Shown here piece after piece: positions 1 through 10,164 of a stretch of 64,000 nt of DNA (its first letter is position 1; each line of letters opens with the position of its first letter). The position numbers and the translations under genes are program-made. A model generated the notes under the pieces. It was not told the DNA's origin. It saw only the letters and a program-made list of their open reading frames with translations, and ran no database searches. This DNA comes from Xiphophorus maculatus (Eukaryota > Chordata > Actinopteri > Cyprinodontiformes > Poeciliidae), in NCBI RefSeq assembly GCF_002775205.1, contig NC_036464.1, forward strand, positions 29,432,508 through 29,496,507. The letters are read 5' to 3'.

Positions 1-900
1 AGAACATGAGCCGCTGAAAAAATACAGCAACCGCAAAAATACAACTGCACTTCAACAGTGAGGTTAAAGGTCAGCTACATCCATTATTTTCATGTATGGT
101 TCTGCATCAGTAATTTAAAAAAATACAACAGTGAGGTCAATAGTTACTCGTGTGAAGGAAAAATTTAGTAACAAAGTTTAAATAAATTTGAATGTAAACT
201 TTATGATGTTTCTATTAAAGGTTTGCACTCAGTTGCAGCTCAACAGGACATATGCTCTTCTGACCCTCCTCAAATAAGTGAAGAACATGGTGTTCAGCAG
301 TTAGAAATGTGGGACATGGCTAAGGTGATAAGCCTAGTTTGTAGAAGTTCAGTTACTAGTATCTGTTTAGCCATCAGCAGAGAGGCCTTTTTGGAGTAAC
401 GCCTAAAGTTGAGCTGTGAATGCGTATGAAACCCTGCTCAACTGAAACTTACAGATAAGTAACGTATAGATTTTTACCCGACACTTGAGCCAGAGGGTGT
501 GACTAAGTAATGTATCCTATGTAAATGAGAGGACGTTCAGCCCCAAGTCAGAACTCATCCGATTCTCACTGAGATGTGAGCTTTGTATGTTTTCTCCATT
601 TGCAAATGTTAATTAAAGCTGAAGTTTGGTCTCAAATTTTGTGCAACTTAAAACTGGTCTTGGACTTACTTTATTGTCATTCCACAAAGACACAACAGTC
701 AATTTGGCAATGAAATGTTGCTTGCTTACCAGAGTACTGTACACAGATAAAGTACTGAAAAACTATAAGTGTGACTATGAATACATACATGTATTGTATG
801 TGCAAGTGTTACTGGTGCAGATTAAAAATAAAAATCTAAATATACATGAGACACTAATAAAAACAATATTTAACTGTAAAGACAGTCAGAAAAGAAATTT
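1..900. other. AT-rich intergenic sequence, no gene seen
   Basis: No coding region with recognisable motifs, RNA gene or clear repeat boundary was found. The one longer reading frame (626-907, plus) has no recognisable domain and an AT-driven composition, so I do not treat it as a gene. Confidence 0.6.
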
Positions 901-1746
901 AGAATAGAACAGAATAGAAGTACTTTATTCATCCCAGCAGGGAAATTACTTCGCAGTTACAGCATAGAGACAAGACAAGAGACAAGACACAATAACAACG
1001 TCCGGGTGTTGAGTCTGGAGTTTGGCTGCGGTAGAGCTGATGACGTCACAGGCCACCGCTGCATCAGCAGATGGGGGAATGTAAACAGTGATCAAAATGG
1101 CGGACATAAACTCCCTCGGCAAATAATACGGCCGCATTGCCACAGCCAGAAGTTCAATGTCCGGGCTACAATCTGTTCCTTCACGTTAACATGACCGGGA
1201 TTACACCACCTCTCACTCACATAAAGTGCAATCCCGCCGCCCCTCTTCTTCCGACTCTTGGAAAGGAAAATCCAGGAACCTCCACGCTGCAGTCCGGAAT
1301 AAGCGAGTGCAGCCAGGTTTCCGTGAAGCAGAAGATACTGCACTCCATGTACTCCTTCTGGGTCCTACACGCTGGTTTGTGCCGTCTCCTCTTCTCCCTC
1401 CATTTAACTCAAGACCTGCAGCCCTGTCGTCCCCTCCGCAACCCCTCTGGGACCACAGGCCTGCCCCCGGGCAGCAGCAGAGGCCCACACAGCGCAATCA
1501 GCCGTTCACGTGAGCAAACAATACCGCCACTCCGTTCGGCGAGGCTCTCCGCAACAAAAAGCAGAAAAAGCAGCAGAAGAGCGCGGAGAACAGCGACAGA
1601 ACCACATCCAGCCACCGCGGAAAGCCCAACCGACGATCCATGGGTTCTTTAAGCACGGATCCTTAATCGGTTACAGCAATATACACAGATTAACACACGC
1701 GACGGGAGCTGCGTCTGCAAGCAGCCAGCTGTGCCGGCGCCATCTT
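901..1746 (-). repeat. Internally deleted LINE copy A (endonuclease fragment plus 3' tail)
   Basis: Read on the minus strand this starts near 1746 with a GC-rich 5' region containing ATGGCGCCGG, continues into part of an APE-type endonuclease domain of a non-LTR retrotransposon (the frame at 1092-1343 includes GGGIALYVSERWCNPGHV), and ends with a short 3' end and a tail of imperfect AGAAT/AGAAC units on the plus strand at 901-925. The coding part stops abruptly where a complete element would run on through the endonuclease and RT, and joins the 3' tail directly. A second copy with the same junction is at 35897-36450. The exact LINE clade is uncertain. The reading frames here are remnants, not a host gene. 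Confidence 0.75.
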
Positions 1747-2125
1747 GAAAAAAATAATAATAAAATTATTTTGAGACAATCTGAATGGTGCAGCATTAAT
1801 GGTGTCTTCAGTGGGTTTACATGATTTTAATGCTGAGATAAAAATAGCTCATAAAGGAAATCCTACCTTACAATATGACTGACTTACGATACTTGCTTAG
1901 CTTTTCTTAGATTGTAACCAAAACCTGAAAAAACAAAAGCCAAATAATCTGAACTTTCTTCACTTTTAACATCAGGACTCTCACCACTTCAAGCTGCAGA
2001 AAACAAAATATATAGATAAAGTTAGAAGGTTTAGTGAGCCACTGTGGTGTGTGTGGGCGTGTGAGTGTGGGTGCATTGAAGGTCTGAAGGTCTCATTATG
2101 AATTACCTCTAATCAGTAGAAATAG
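1747..2125. other. Intergenic sequence, nothing recognised
   Basis: AT-rich DNA with a short GT/GTG-rich stretch near 2045-2075. It is the left genomic flank of the provirus and ends in CAAC at 2126-2129, one half of the target-site duplication. Confidence 0.6.
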
Positions 2126-2129
2126 CAAC

Positions 2130-2493
2130 TGTTGAAAATGGATCAAAAATGTACCGCACACAGAGCAGAAAATCAGCCAGTACAAGTAATCAGACTTTAC
2201 TTATTTTATTCTTTTTTAGCGCTAAAAAAGGAGACGCTTACCCTTACAGACTAGGTGTGAATGTGACCGAGTCTATACAGCATCTCATCAAAAACGGGAA
2301 GATTCGTTTACTATACTACGGATGCACCTGGTGGTCATCTGATGTCTTACGTCATTTTATCAACTAAGTTTCTATTTCCTGGGAGACGGGAGTCTGAGGA
2401 GTTTCTATAGATGTTACAATTACAAAGGCCCTTTGTGTGAGAATATGCGAGTGTAGTGTGTGAATGTATTTGAGCTTGATAAGCGCCTCAACA
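2130..2493 (-). repeat. 3' LTR of the provirus
   Basis: 364 bp, TG...CA with TGTTGA/TCAACA ends. I saw no difference from the 5' LTR by eye. On the minus strand it carries an AATAAA polyadenylation signal (plus 2205-2210) just after a perfect palindrome TTTTTTAGCGCTAAAAAA (2212-2229), and a half-CRE-like TGACGTAA. No consensus TATA box was obvious. Confidence 0.93.
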
Positions 2494-2505
2494 GCTCCCC
2501 CTTTT
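2494..2505 (-). promoter_or_regulatory. Polypurine tract of the provirus
   Basis: On the minus strand AAAAGGGGGAGC lies directly against the start of the 3' LTR, the position and composition of the plus-strand primer of a retrovirus. Confidence 0.88.
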
Positions 2506-3550
2506 GGTCTCAACGAGACCACACAAAACAAGAAAAATGGAAAATAACGAAAAGAATAAAAGAAGGGGGCTGTACATCCTCGAGTAGACACTGTCCCTTC
2601 CGGAAAACTTCCCCCTGAGGCTTCGTCCTCCCACATCCTCAACCAATGTCTTTATTTCATGTCATTTCATTTCATCACATATTTTGGGGGTAAAAACGGA
2701 CAGGGCACCCCTGGCCTCTCAGGCGGTGGAAAAAATCACAATGTCCCCCTTACAATCTGGAGAAATGCACAAATAGAAACAAAATTTTGAAGGGTGTTGG
2801 GGTTTAGGGAAATGTTAGTCAACCACCCATGGCATGACTATGTCAGCTGTTTCTGTTTTATATATTATATTTATTTTCAATAAAATGTTATCCGTAGTCT
2901 TGTTTTGTCTTAATCATTTTTGTTGTCATTATTACTTCATATGCCTGATTTTTCATTATATTCATTCTGTAGTTACCTCAGGTCAACGCCATGCCACAGG
3001 AGGGTAATGAACTCAAAAGAGCAAAGTCTAAAATTTTGTGTTAGGTTTTGTATTTTTTTTTTGTTGTTTTATTGTTAGTATTTAAAAACAAGGTGAAAAG
3101 TCACAGCTACGAAGTTGTTAAGTTCTACAAAAGTGCTAAGTGAACAAAATGTTAGGATAGTGTGTGGAACTTATAGTGAAGTGTTAGGTTAAAATTATTT
3201 GTAAAGGCAGTGAAATGTTAGGTAGTATGCAAAAATGAACACATTGTTAGAAGACTAAAAGGTGAGATTTCTATGTAATATGTAAAAGTTAATGAACTAC
3301 GAAAAGGATGCAAAGTTAATGAAATGGTAAGAAAAGCTTAGAATTCTGAGTATTGAAAGGCACAGAACAATGAACACATTCGTAAAACATCAAATCAATA
3401 AAGTAAATCAGGATTAAAGGCAGTACACTCAAAATACACTGGCATGATTAAACTAGGATTAAAAGTAAGTAAAAATGTTTTCTGATCAAACTTTAATCAT
3501 TGTAATGAAATCAAATCACTGCAGCCTCTCTATAGCGAGACCTCTCAACG
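2506..3550 (-). other. Provirus region between env remnant and 3' LTR, mostly non-coding
   Basis: AT-rich sequence with loose, degenerate repeats of a motif resembling GAAATGTTAGG (about 3120-3330). No open frame with recognisable motifs. It is unusually long for a simple 3' untranslated region once the neighbouring 3551-3820 segment is included. Confidence 0.5.
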
Positions 3551-3721
3551 TCAAATCAGTTTCTGCGTGTGTCCAGATGTAGAGCCGGCGCGGTCGCTGG
3601 GAAACCCCGACATTGCCTGGAAGGCTTCAGTGTGGGATTTCGGCTGTAACTCGGTCCAACAATCGTGGAAGGCGCCCACAGTCTCACACCCCGGCACACC
3701 CAGAAAGGATTGGACTTCATT
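3551..3721 (-). other. Candidate spliced accessory exon 3' of env
   Basis: A GC-richer island in AT-rich surroundings. On the minus strand a long pyrimidine-rich tract ending TTTTTTCTTGCAG (through 3722) looks like a strong 3' splice site. Immediately after it one frame stays open for 56 codons to a stop at 3551, and a second frame starts with ATG one base into the exon and runs about 49 codons. Neither protein is recognised. Epsilonretroviruses are known to carry accessory genes between env and the 3' LTR, so a spliced accessory exon is one explanation; captured host sequence or chance are others. Confidence 0.3.
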
Positions 3722-3820
3722 CTGCAAGAAAAAACACAACAAAAGCGAAATCAATGGATTATATAAAGAACATTAAAGTGAAGGAAAATTTTCTTTTGTC
3801 ACTGGATACTAGTACTGCCC

Positions 3821-4066
3821 TTAAACTCTGGCAATCTGGAATTTCACGGTTCTTTCACGTCTCCGGGATAACATCTGATAGGCAGGTGGATTTCCATCAC
3901 TACTGCTGCCTTTCTCTATGGTTGAGGTGATGCACCGCACCGCCAATGACCTCAGACAGGGGACACAGCAGCAACCACAGGTGATCAGGAGGGCAAGGAA
4001 AGTTGTCACAGAAAGGAGCAAAGAGATGATGATTTCTTTATATTTTCCAAACAGATCAGTGAATCA
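3821..4066 (-). pseudogene. env: env remnant: transmembrane segment and cytoplasmic tail
   Basis: The minus-strand frame carries a hydrophobic segment of about 20 residues (IIISLLLSVTTFLALLITCG) followed by a cysteine-rich border (CGCCCVPCLRSL) and a basic/polar tail ending at the stop at 3821. This arrangement is typical of the membrane anchor of gamma-type retroviral envelope proteins. A TGA stop interrupts the frame at 4064-4066, just before the membrane-proximal stretch. The surface subunit, fusion peptide and most of the ectodomain are absent. The fragment is in the same reading frame as the integrase tail upstream, showing a deletion that removed nearly all of env. Confidence 0.72.
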
Positions 4067-4219
4067 CTTATCCAAGGGGTTTGAAACTCCAGAGTGCTCA
4101 TGCATCGTTTTACTAAGGGCCTTAAGTCCTTCTAGCGCCTTGGTCACTGTTAATTTAGTTTGTGCACAAACTTTAGCCAATTTTGTTTTTAAATTTTGAT
4201 TCATTCATTCTGCTTTGCC

Positions 4220-5017
4220 TTAGGATTCCGGGTGATAAACCGTACCGAACTTGTGTTTCAAACCAAGATGAGCTTCCACTGTTTGCAGGTCCTTGTTTCT
4301 GAAATGTGTTCCATTGTCTGATCTGATTTTTTCTGGAAAACCATGCCTGGGGATGTAATGGTTGATCAGACATTTTATGACCGTTTTACTGTCTTCTCTC
4401 GCTGCTGGCCACGCTTCAGGCCATCCTGTGAAAGCATCAACACAAACCAGCAAATATCTTGTGCCTTGCACCGTGTTTATCATGTCAGTGAAATCCAACA
4501 CAACCTCTTTCCCTGGACCTGTGAGTGGAAGAAACTGTCCCTGATGTGGCTTCAAAGTTTTCTTAGGGTTAACCTGTCCACACATTTCACAATTATTTAC
4601 AAACTGTTTCACCATGTTGATCATTTGGGGTTGCCACCAGTCTTTAAGATTATACATCATCTGTTTAGTTCCCACATGTCCAACCCCGTGAGCTTCAAGA
4701 AGCAGCTCTTGTTTTTTCCCAGGGGGCAGAATTAACCTGCCGTCTGGGCCCCTCCGGCATCCATTTGTTTCAGTGGCCCCTCGTTGCTTCCACATGTTTT
4801 TCTCTTCAAGTGGCACCCCCTTTTGGCATCTTACCACCTCCTCCAGTGTGAGTTTGTCATGTAATTCCTCCTCCGAGGAACACACCATGGCCAAATTGGT
4901 GTACCCCGCAGCTACTTTAGCTGCTCTGTCCGCTGCTTGATTACCTTTTGCAATCATTGTGTCTGATAAGTCATGACCTTTGCATTTGATTACAGCTACT
5001 ATTTTTGGCAATAGCAA
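4220..5017 (-). pseudogene. pol: Integrase region of provirus pol (interrupted)
   Basis: The frame shows a zinc-binding HHCC arrangement (HGVGH, then CEMC) in the first half. The catalytic core follows, with one aspartate in VVLDFTDM and the second in SDNGTHF. A TAA stop ends the frame at 4220-4222, a few codons before the position expected for the catalytic glutamate; the same frame continues past it and meets a second stop (TGA at 4205-4207). The C-terminal part then runs into env sequence across a deletion. The enzyme normally inserts viral DNA into the host genome; this copy would be truncated and inactive. At its 5' side an A-rich run (5030-5056) separates it by frameshift from RNase H. 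Confidence 0.88.
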
Positions 5018-5625
5018 TGCTTCCGCAAGTTTTTTTTTTTAATTTTTTTATTTTTTACCTCCGCCTCATGTTTTATGGTTCGGCCGCTGGTGGTCAGAAA
5101 TCTGCCCCTCATCCACTGGCAAAGTTCCAAATGCACTGTTCCTGCAACATAAGCGGAATCTGTGTACACATTTACCTGTGATCCTTGGGCAAGCTTTAAC
5201 GCTTCGATCACTGCTTTTATTTCTGCTCTCTGCGCAGACGCTGTTCCTTCCAGTCTTTCTGCTTTTCTTGTGAGAAAGCCTGCTTTTGTGCTTTCTACTA
5301 CTGCAAAACCAGCTCTTAGTTCTTGTGTTTGGTGTCTGTAACAACAACCATCTGTGAAGAACTGTCTCACCTCTGGTCCAATCAAGGGAGTTGCTTCCAG
5401 GTCTTGTCTTACCTTTTCTGACTTTGCCACAAGTTCTGCACACACGTGTGGTTCTCCTTCTGAAAAACAGTCTGCCATGTTCACGCCTTCGTGTGTGAAT
5501 GAAATGTTAGGAGCTTCCAGGACTTTAGAAAGTCTTTGTTGTCGCAACGCTGTCATGGTGAAACTTTGTGAGTTTACATATGCCACTACACTGTGTGACG
5601 TTAACACCAACAGTGAATGTCCCAT
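4999..5625 (-). pseudogene. pol: RNase H region of provirus pol (frameshifted)
   Basis: The frame contains an RNase H domain with acidic active-site motifs in order: FFTDGCC, SAQRAEIKAV and VYTDSAYV. The first part is the RT-RNase H connection. It is displaced by one frame from the RT segment at 5525-6088 (break near 5640) and from integrase downstream, where the end of the frame runs into a lysine-rich artefact coded by an A-rich tract at 5030-5056. RNase H degrades the RNA strand of the RNA:DNA hybrid during reverse transcription. Confidence 0.85.
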
Positions 5626-6088
5626 GACTATGTGTGCAGTTTTTTTGTATCAATTTGGCTACACCAGCAGCATGCTGTGTGCAGGGATGATGTCTCTGTT
5701 CCATTTTGTCCAAAATTGCAGATAAATACATCATGATTCGTCTCTCACCCCCTTTTTTCTGATACAAAACTCTGTTAACGGCCAGTTTTGTAACAGAAAC
5801 ATCCAGAAAGAACGGCGAAGTGTAGTCTGGCATGGAGAGCTCTGCAGCGGACGACATGTGTTGTTTTACAGCTATAAAAGCTTGTTCTGCCTCAGTTGTC
5901 CAAAAGAGGAGATTATTCAGATTTCTCATGCCTTGTTCATTAACCAAGGCTCGAAGAGACTGAGTCAGGTCAGTGTAAGAGGGAATGTAGCTCCTGCTGT
6001 AGCCAGTTAACCCCAGAAAAGAGAGCATGTCTTTAACTCTGGAGGGTTTAGGATGTTGCAGAATGGACTGCTTGTGGGAAGGAGACAT
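5525..6088 (-). pseudogene. pol: RT thumb/connection region of provirus pol
   Basis: This continues the RT frame after an in-frame stop near 6131. The motif MLSFLGLTGYSRSYIP and the following WTTEAEQAF segment are typical of the thumb and connection of retroviral RTs. The last ~30 codons (below about 5640) are out of frame and are a shadow of the RNase H frame. It belongs to the same pol gene as the neighbouring fragments. Confidence 0.82.
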
Positions 6089-6130
6089 GCTAGTTGTGCC
6101 TGCAGAAATTATCCTGCCCAGAAAAGAAAC

Positions 6131-6889
6131 CTATTTTCGTGCAATCTGTAATTGGTTTTTACTGACCTTAAAACCTTTTTGATGGAGGTGAGCCAGAACC
6201 AGGGAGGTGGCTTTAACGCAAAGCTCCGCGGTTGGTGCGGCCAGCAAAAGGTCATCTACATACTGAATTAGGGTCGGGTGTCGTGGAAGGGGGCAATCCT
6301 GCAAAACATCTTTCAAAACCTGGTTAAACAGCCCTGGAGACAGGGCGAAACCTTGTGGCAGCCTGGTGTAACGCCACTGTTCTCCCCTGAAAGTGAATGA
6401 AAAGTAGTCCCTGCAGCTTTCAGCTAGTGGGACACAGAAAAATGCATTTGCCAAATCAATACAGCTATACCACTGCTGGCTAGGAGTCAAAGCAGCAATG
6501 GAGACATATGGATTAGGAACTGCCACCGTTTTTGTTTTCAGAACTGCATTTACTGCTCTCAGGTCATGAGCCATTCTGTATTTGCCAGTACCTTTTTTCT
6601 CCACTGGCAAAATGGGTGTGTTCCAGTCAGACTTTGAGGGTTCCAGCACTCCAGCCTCAATCAGTCCTGTTATTGTCTCTGCGATGCCCTGTTCAGCTGC
6701 GGGTTTGTGTGGATACTGAGGAATCCAGAGGGGTCTCTCAGAGTCCACCTGAAATGAATTAGGAGAACAGGAAGCAAGCCCCACATCTGTAGGCGTTTCC
6801 GCCCAGAGAGATGCAGGCATAGATGTTATCATATGTTCTGCTGAAGGGTGGTCTGATTTTTCCCTACCGTGATGCCTGGACATGTTCAT
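6131..6889 (-). pseudogene. pol: Reverse transcriptase fingers/palm of provirus pol
   Basis: A 252-codon open segment with RT motifs in order: the fingers (GVLEPSKSDWNTPILPV), the first catalytic aspartate (SCIDLANAFF), LPQGFALSP, and the YVDD catalytic box at about residues 210-213 (plus 6252-6263). YVDD is the usual form in retroviruses. The segment ends at a single in-frame stop, with homologous sequence continuing beyond it in the same frame, so the break is a point change. The methionine given as start is arbitrary: pol is normally made as a gag-pol fusion. Confidence 0.9.
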
Positions 6890-7363
6890 GATGAAGTTCT
6901 ACTGTTTCAGACCCTGAAAAGCTGATCTTATATGTGTCAAGAGAAGGGGAGAAAGACAAACCTGGCACTGCTGTCGCAATCCAATCTGTGGCTGCCAGGG
7001 AGCGTTTCATCATTGGGCCCAATTCTTTTGCTTGGTGCTCAGGGTGCAAACAGAGAGAGATGTGAGGCACAGCTTCATCAGATATTTGATAACATTCTGA
7101 CTGTGTTTCTGTGAAAGAGACAGCAGCAGCTACACCAACTGGAGCTACATGAATATCTGAGATTTTACCTCCCAGGTTGTTTCCTCCAAAGTGGAAAGGA
7201 AAGGTTCCTGGTACCATTCAGAGACGTCTCTGTCGTAGAACAGGGTCACGTGGGGGGGGGATCCGGAGGAGAGACGTAGGAGCACAGACACAGGAGCCAA
7301 GGTTTCCAGTCCACAAACGTTGACATTAGGCAGCTGGAGGGTAAGTTCGTTAAAAGGCCCCAA
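6864..7363 (-). pseudogene. pol: Protease-RT linker of provirus pol, two frames
   Basis: Two overlapping open segments (7145-7363 and 6864-7217) in different frames bridge protease and RT. They contain no catalytic motif that I recognise. The shift out of the protease frame occurs at or near a nine-base G run (plus 7252-7260), and a further shift near 6870-6890 restores the RT frame. Confidence 0.6.
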
Positions 7364-7776
7364 TGTATGTCTGCATACTCAGAAACAACTGGCTGCATGA
7401 GAAATTGTCCATCCGTGAGAAAGTTTGCACAAGGGAGGGACGTGCCATCGGGAAATGAAACAATTAATCCATTCACAGAGCACATAATTGTTGCTCCCAG
7501 TTTTATCAGTAAGTCTCTTCCTAGCAAATTGACGGGAGTTGTGGGAGAGCTGACAAAAGAATGTTGCAGGTGCTGATTGCCCAGTGTGAAGGTCAGAGGC
7601 TTAGTGAAAGGCAGACTTTGTTCTGTCCCTGAGAACCCAGTTAAAGATACAGTTTGTGACGTCAAACTGAGGGGAGAAACAAAGTTCAATGTGCTGTGTG
7701 TAGCACCTGTGTCCACCAGGAAGTGTGTTTCTCTCCCCTCCAGTGTTGCTGACAGCATGGGGTCTGCAGTTCCCAT
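7246..7776 (-). pseudogene. pro: Aspartic protease region of the provirus
   Basis: The frame contains LVDTGATHS, the single aspartate motif of a dimeric retroviral protease, and downstream NLLGRDLLIKLGA, the conserved glycine-arginine-aspartate flap end of the fold. The frame is the same as that of nucleocapsid but is separated from it by two consecutive stops, TAG then TGA (7804-7809). The 3' part leaves frame at the G9 run at 7252-7260. The enzyme would cut Gag and Gag-Pol into mature parts. Confidence 0.87.
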
Positions 7777-7806
7777 GCTGGGCTGTGGGTCTCCAGGGGC
7801 GTGTCA

Positions 7807-8184
7807 CTAGATGTTCTGTGTGGGCTCGTTATTCCCCTGAAAAGACTGTCCAGGTATAACATTGGGATTGTGGGGGATCATACCTGGTTCCCCGTGATTT
7901 GGTATGGCCCAGCAATGTTTTGCCCAGTGTCCAACACATCCACATCGGTAGCATATGTCCTCCTGTGGTCCCCCGATCCGCGCCCCACGACCCCTCCACG
8001 GAGCACTGCCCCCGTGACCGGCCAAACGCCTTCCCCGCCCACGAGGAAACGCTCTGTACCTGTTTTGAGGATATGAAACAGAAAAAACAGGAAGAGGAAC
8101 CAGTCCTCCCCCAATCTGATTAGTGTTTTGCCAGGAAGTTGCATTTTGTGTGTGGGTTGCAGCACCTACAGCCACAACCATCAC
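7807..8184 (-). pseudogene. gag: Nucleocapsid region of gag
   Basis: A basic, arginine/glycine-rich segment followed by one CCHC zinc knuckle (CYRCGCVGHWAKHC), which in retroviruses binds genomic RNA. A single knuckle fits gamma-type retroviruses. It lies in a different frame from matrix-capsid because of the T12 run at 8202-8213 (A12 on the coding strand). It ends at TAG (7807-7809), the position where gamma- and epsilon-type viruses use stop readthrough to make Gag-Pol. Confidence 0.85.
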
Positions 8185-9641
8185 ATGTTCTTTTTTATCT
8201 GTTTTTTTTTTTTCAATTTTTGTTTTGCTTCCTGCAATTGGAGCTTCAACAGTTGAATTTCTAAATCCTTTGTGTCAGACTGCTTTCTCTTCAACTCATC
8301 TTGTGCCTTTAATAAGTGATGAAGCAGATGCCTCTCCCATCTGACGTACTCGCACCTTGTTAAATCTGGATTATTTCTCATAGATTGTACAACCTGTTCA
8401 GGAACACCTTTCAAGATTGCCTCTCTAAACATTTCAGTTAAGTTTGAGTGTGGGCCTTTTGGATTAATTGTAGTTTTTCCGAACCAGGTTTCTGCAGCTT
8501 TATTTATGTATTCTTTAGGATCCATGCTGTAATCCCATTCAAACCTGGTGATGGGAGTGATTGTGGCCAGTGGAAACTGCCTTTTTATTTCCCGTGCCAA
8601 AGGTGTGATGAATTGATGTGCTGGAGTAGAATTACTTACATTTTGGGTCCCTGCTGCGTGTTCTATGTCTCTCATAACCATGCCAGACATAGCTCTGCTC
8701 ATTATTGCTCTGAAATCTCCCAGTGCTAGAGTCATTCCAGAGGTCAGCAGGTCTAACTCTGCCAACCAAAGACTCCCACCAGCTTTAATGCTGGGCAGTT
8801 TATCTACTATGGCCTCTCTGTCACCTAGAGGAAAAGGAACGTATTTCCGACCCCCAGTACTGTTTTTCAAAAGAGGATAAGCCCCTGTGTTGCTCCCAAC
8901 CAGGGCGTGCTGTCCTTCTGCTGTGTGAAGGCCTAAGCCACGCATGCTCTCTAGAGGGCACGAGATGTGATAGACCTCTCTCAGTTCATCAGTTTTATCT
9001 GTAAGGTTCTCCTCTGAAACCCACGTTCCATTTGCATCCATTTTAATTTGAACGTTTTTGGCTGAATTAGATTTTATCTCTCCTCTCTCCATCTGTTCTG
9101 CTCTGTCACACAGGTTCTGCAACCTCTGAGCAGATCTGACAAAGGTGTCATTTAACTGAGACCAAGCCATGGGATTTGGTGTGGACGGGGTCTGATCTAA
9201 TATAGTCCAGTTCGGGGTATCAGTCCCAGTGTGGACTTCGGGAGCGTTTTGTGGGGTAGCTGTCTCCCCCTCGACTGCTAAGGTTCCCTGTGTAATGTTA
9301 ACTATGGGATAAATGCCCTGGGAAGGCCGAGTTTCGTCTCCACTATATGGTGGAGGAAGTGAATTGTCTGTATTTATGTTTGTGTGTTCAGAGCTGGTGG
9401 CAACTTTTTGTTTTTTGTGTTCAAATGCATGTGAAAGTCCCTGCCAGAAAACCAAAAGTTCTTCCCTCTGCCTGAGTTCTCTCTCAGCATTCTGCTCGTT
9501 TGTTTTACAGCTTCTTTTAGTGAAAACTCCTCCTTCTCCTTCTTTTTGCATAGTGTCTATCAAATGTTTTTTAGAATTGTTGATTCCCTGCAACAAATGT
9601 TTCCCCAGGGGCTGTCTGCTTAGCAAATCGCCTCCACCCAT
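8181..9641 (-). pseudogene. gag: gag matrix-capsid region
   Basis: A 486-codon open segment. It begins MGGGD, with glycine at position 2 suited to N-myristoylation and membrane targeting of matrix. PPPY at residues 96-99 is a late-budding motif that recruits NEDD4-type ubiquitin ligases. The second half is capsid-like, with a glutamine/leucine-rich helical region and a long lysine/glutamine coiled stretch at the end (residues about 455-486). The frame runs into a lysine-rich stretch coded by A runs and terminates there, so nucleocapsid is cut off by a frameshift. The start is chosen for the MGGGD context and because nothing upstream is open. Confidence 0.88.
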
Positions 9642-9875
9642 TTCAACCAGACCTTTTAATTTATTTATTTATTTTATTTTTTTTTTTTTTCCGTCCCCGT
9701 CCGTTTGGAATTCGTCATGTTCCCCCAGATAAGTTATTAATCCATCTATTTGCTCACTGAGCGCAATCCATGGCCCGATGCCCCACTTTGGATCATATTT
9801 CTCCCTGTCGACCTCCTGCGCCATATTCAAACCCAGAGATCACCTCTCCTCTTTTCTGCCTTTTTTTTTTACTGC
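9642..9875 (-). other. Provirus leader, part between gag start and hairpin 3
   Basis: Untranslated leader immediately upstream of gag on the minus strand, rich in A/T runs (for example T-rich 9661-9691 and 9861-9870 on the plus strand). No open frame in the sense direction. Confidence 0.6.
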
Positions 9876-9891
9876 CTCGCACTGCGGCGAG
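9876..9891 (-). promoter_or_regulatory. Leader hairpin 3 (CTCGC-N6-GCGAG)
   Basis: A five-base-pair GC stem CTCGC/GCGAG with a six-base loop. The same stem occurs at 24332-24347 and 24375-24390. These were near neighbours before the array separated them. Confidence 0.6.
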
Positions 9892-9908
9892 CCTCTGTCT
9901 CCTTTTTT

Positions 9909-10138
9909 AGGCCCGAGCAGCAAAGCGCTGCGAAGGCCTATTGTATCTGTACTGTTTATTATTATTAGGCCCGAGCAGCAAAGCGCTGCGAAGGCCTATT
10001 GTATCTGTACTGTTTATTATTATTATTAGGCCCGAGCAGCAAAGCGCTGCGAAGGCCTATTGTTTTCATACTGTTTATTAGGCCCGAGCAGCAAAGCGCT
10101 GCGAAGGCCTATTGTATCTGTACTGTTTCTTATTCTTC
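9909..10138 (+). repeat. Four short GGCC-bounded tandem modules
   Basis: Copies begin at 9909, 9967, 10028 and 10080 (spacing 58, 61, 52 bp). Each has AGGCCCGAGCAGCAAAGCGC followed by TGCGAAGGCCTATTG and a TTATTATTA-type spacer whose length varies. The core is directly homologous to the GGCCGGAGCGGCGCTTGCTG region that ends every higher-order unit. Confidence 0.88.
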
Positions 10139-10164
10139 TTACGATTCTGCCCCCCTCTTCGTGC

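Noticed and set aside
1137..1652. A 171-codon plus-strand frame
   Set aside because: It is antisense to a LINE-derived segment (901-1746) and has repeat-derived, proline/serine-rich composition.
4205..4222. Editing-type (APOBEC-like) origin of the provirus stops
   Set aside because: The few changes implied are of mixed type, fit ordinary C-to-T decay equally well, and are far too few to show strand-biased hypermutation.
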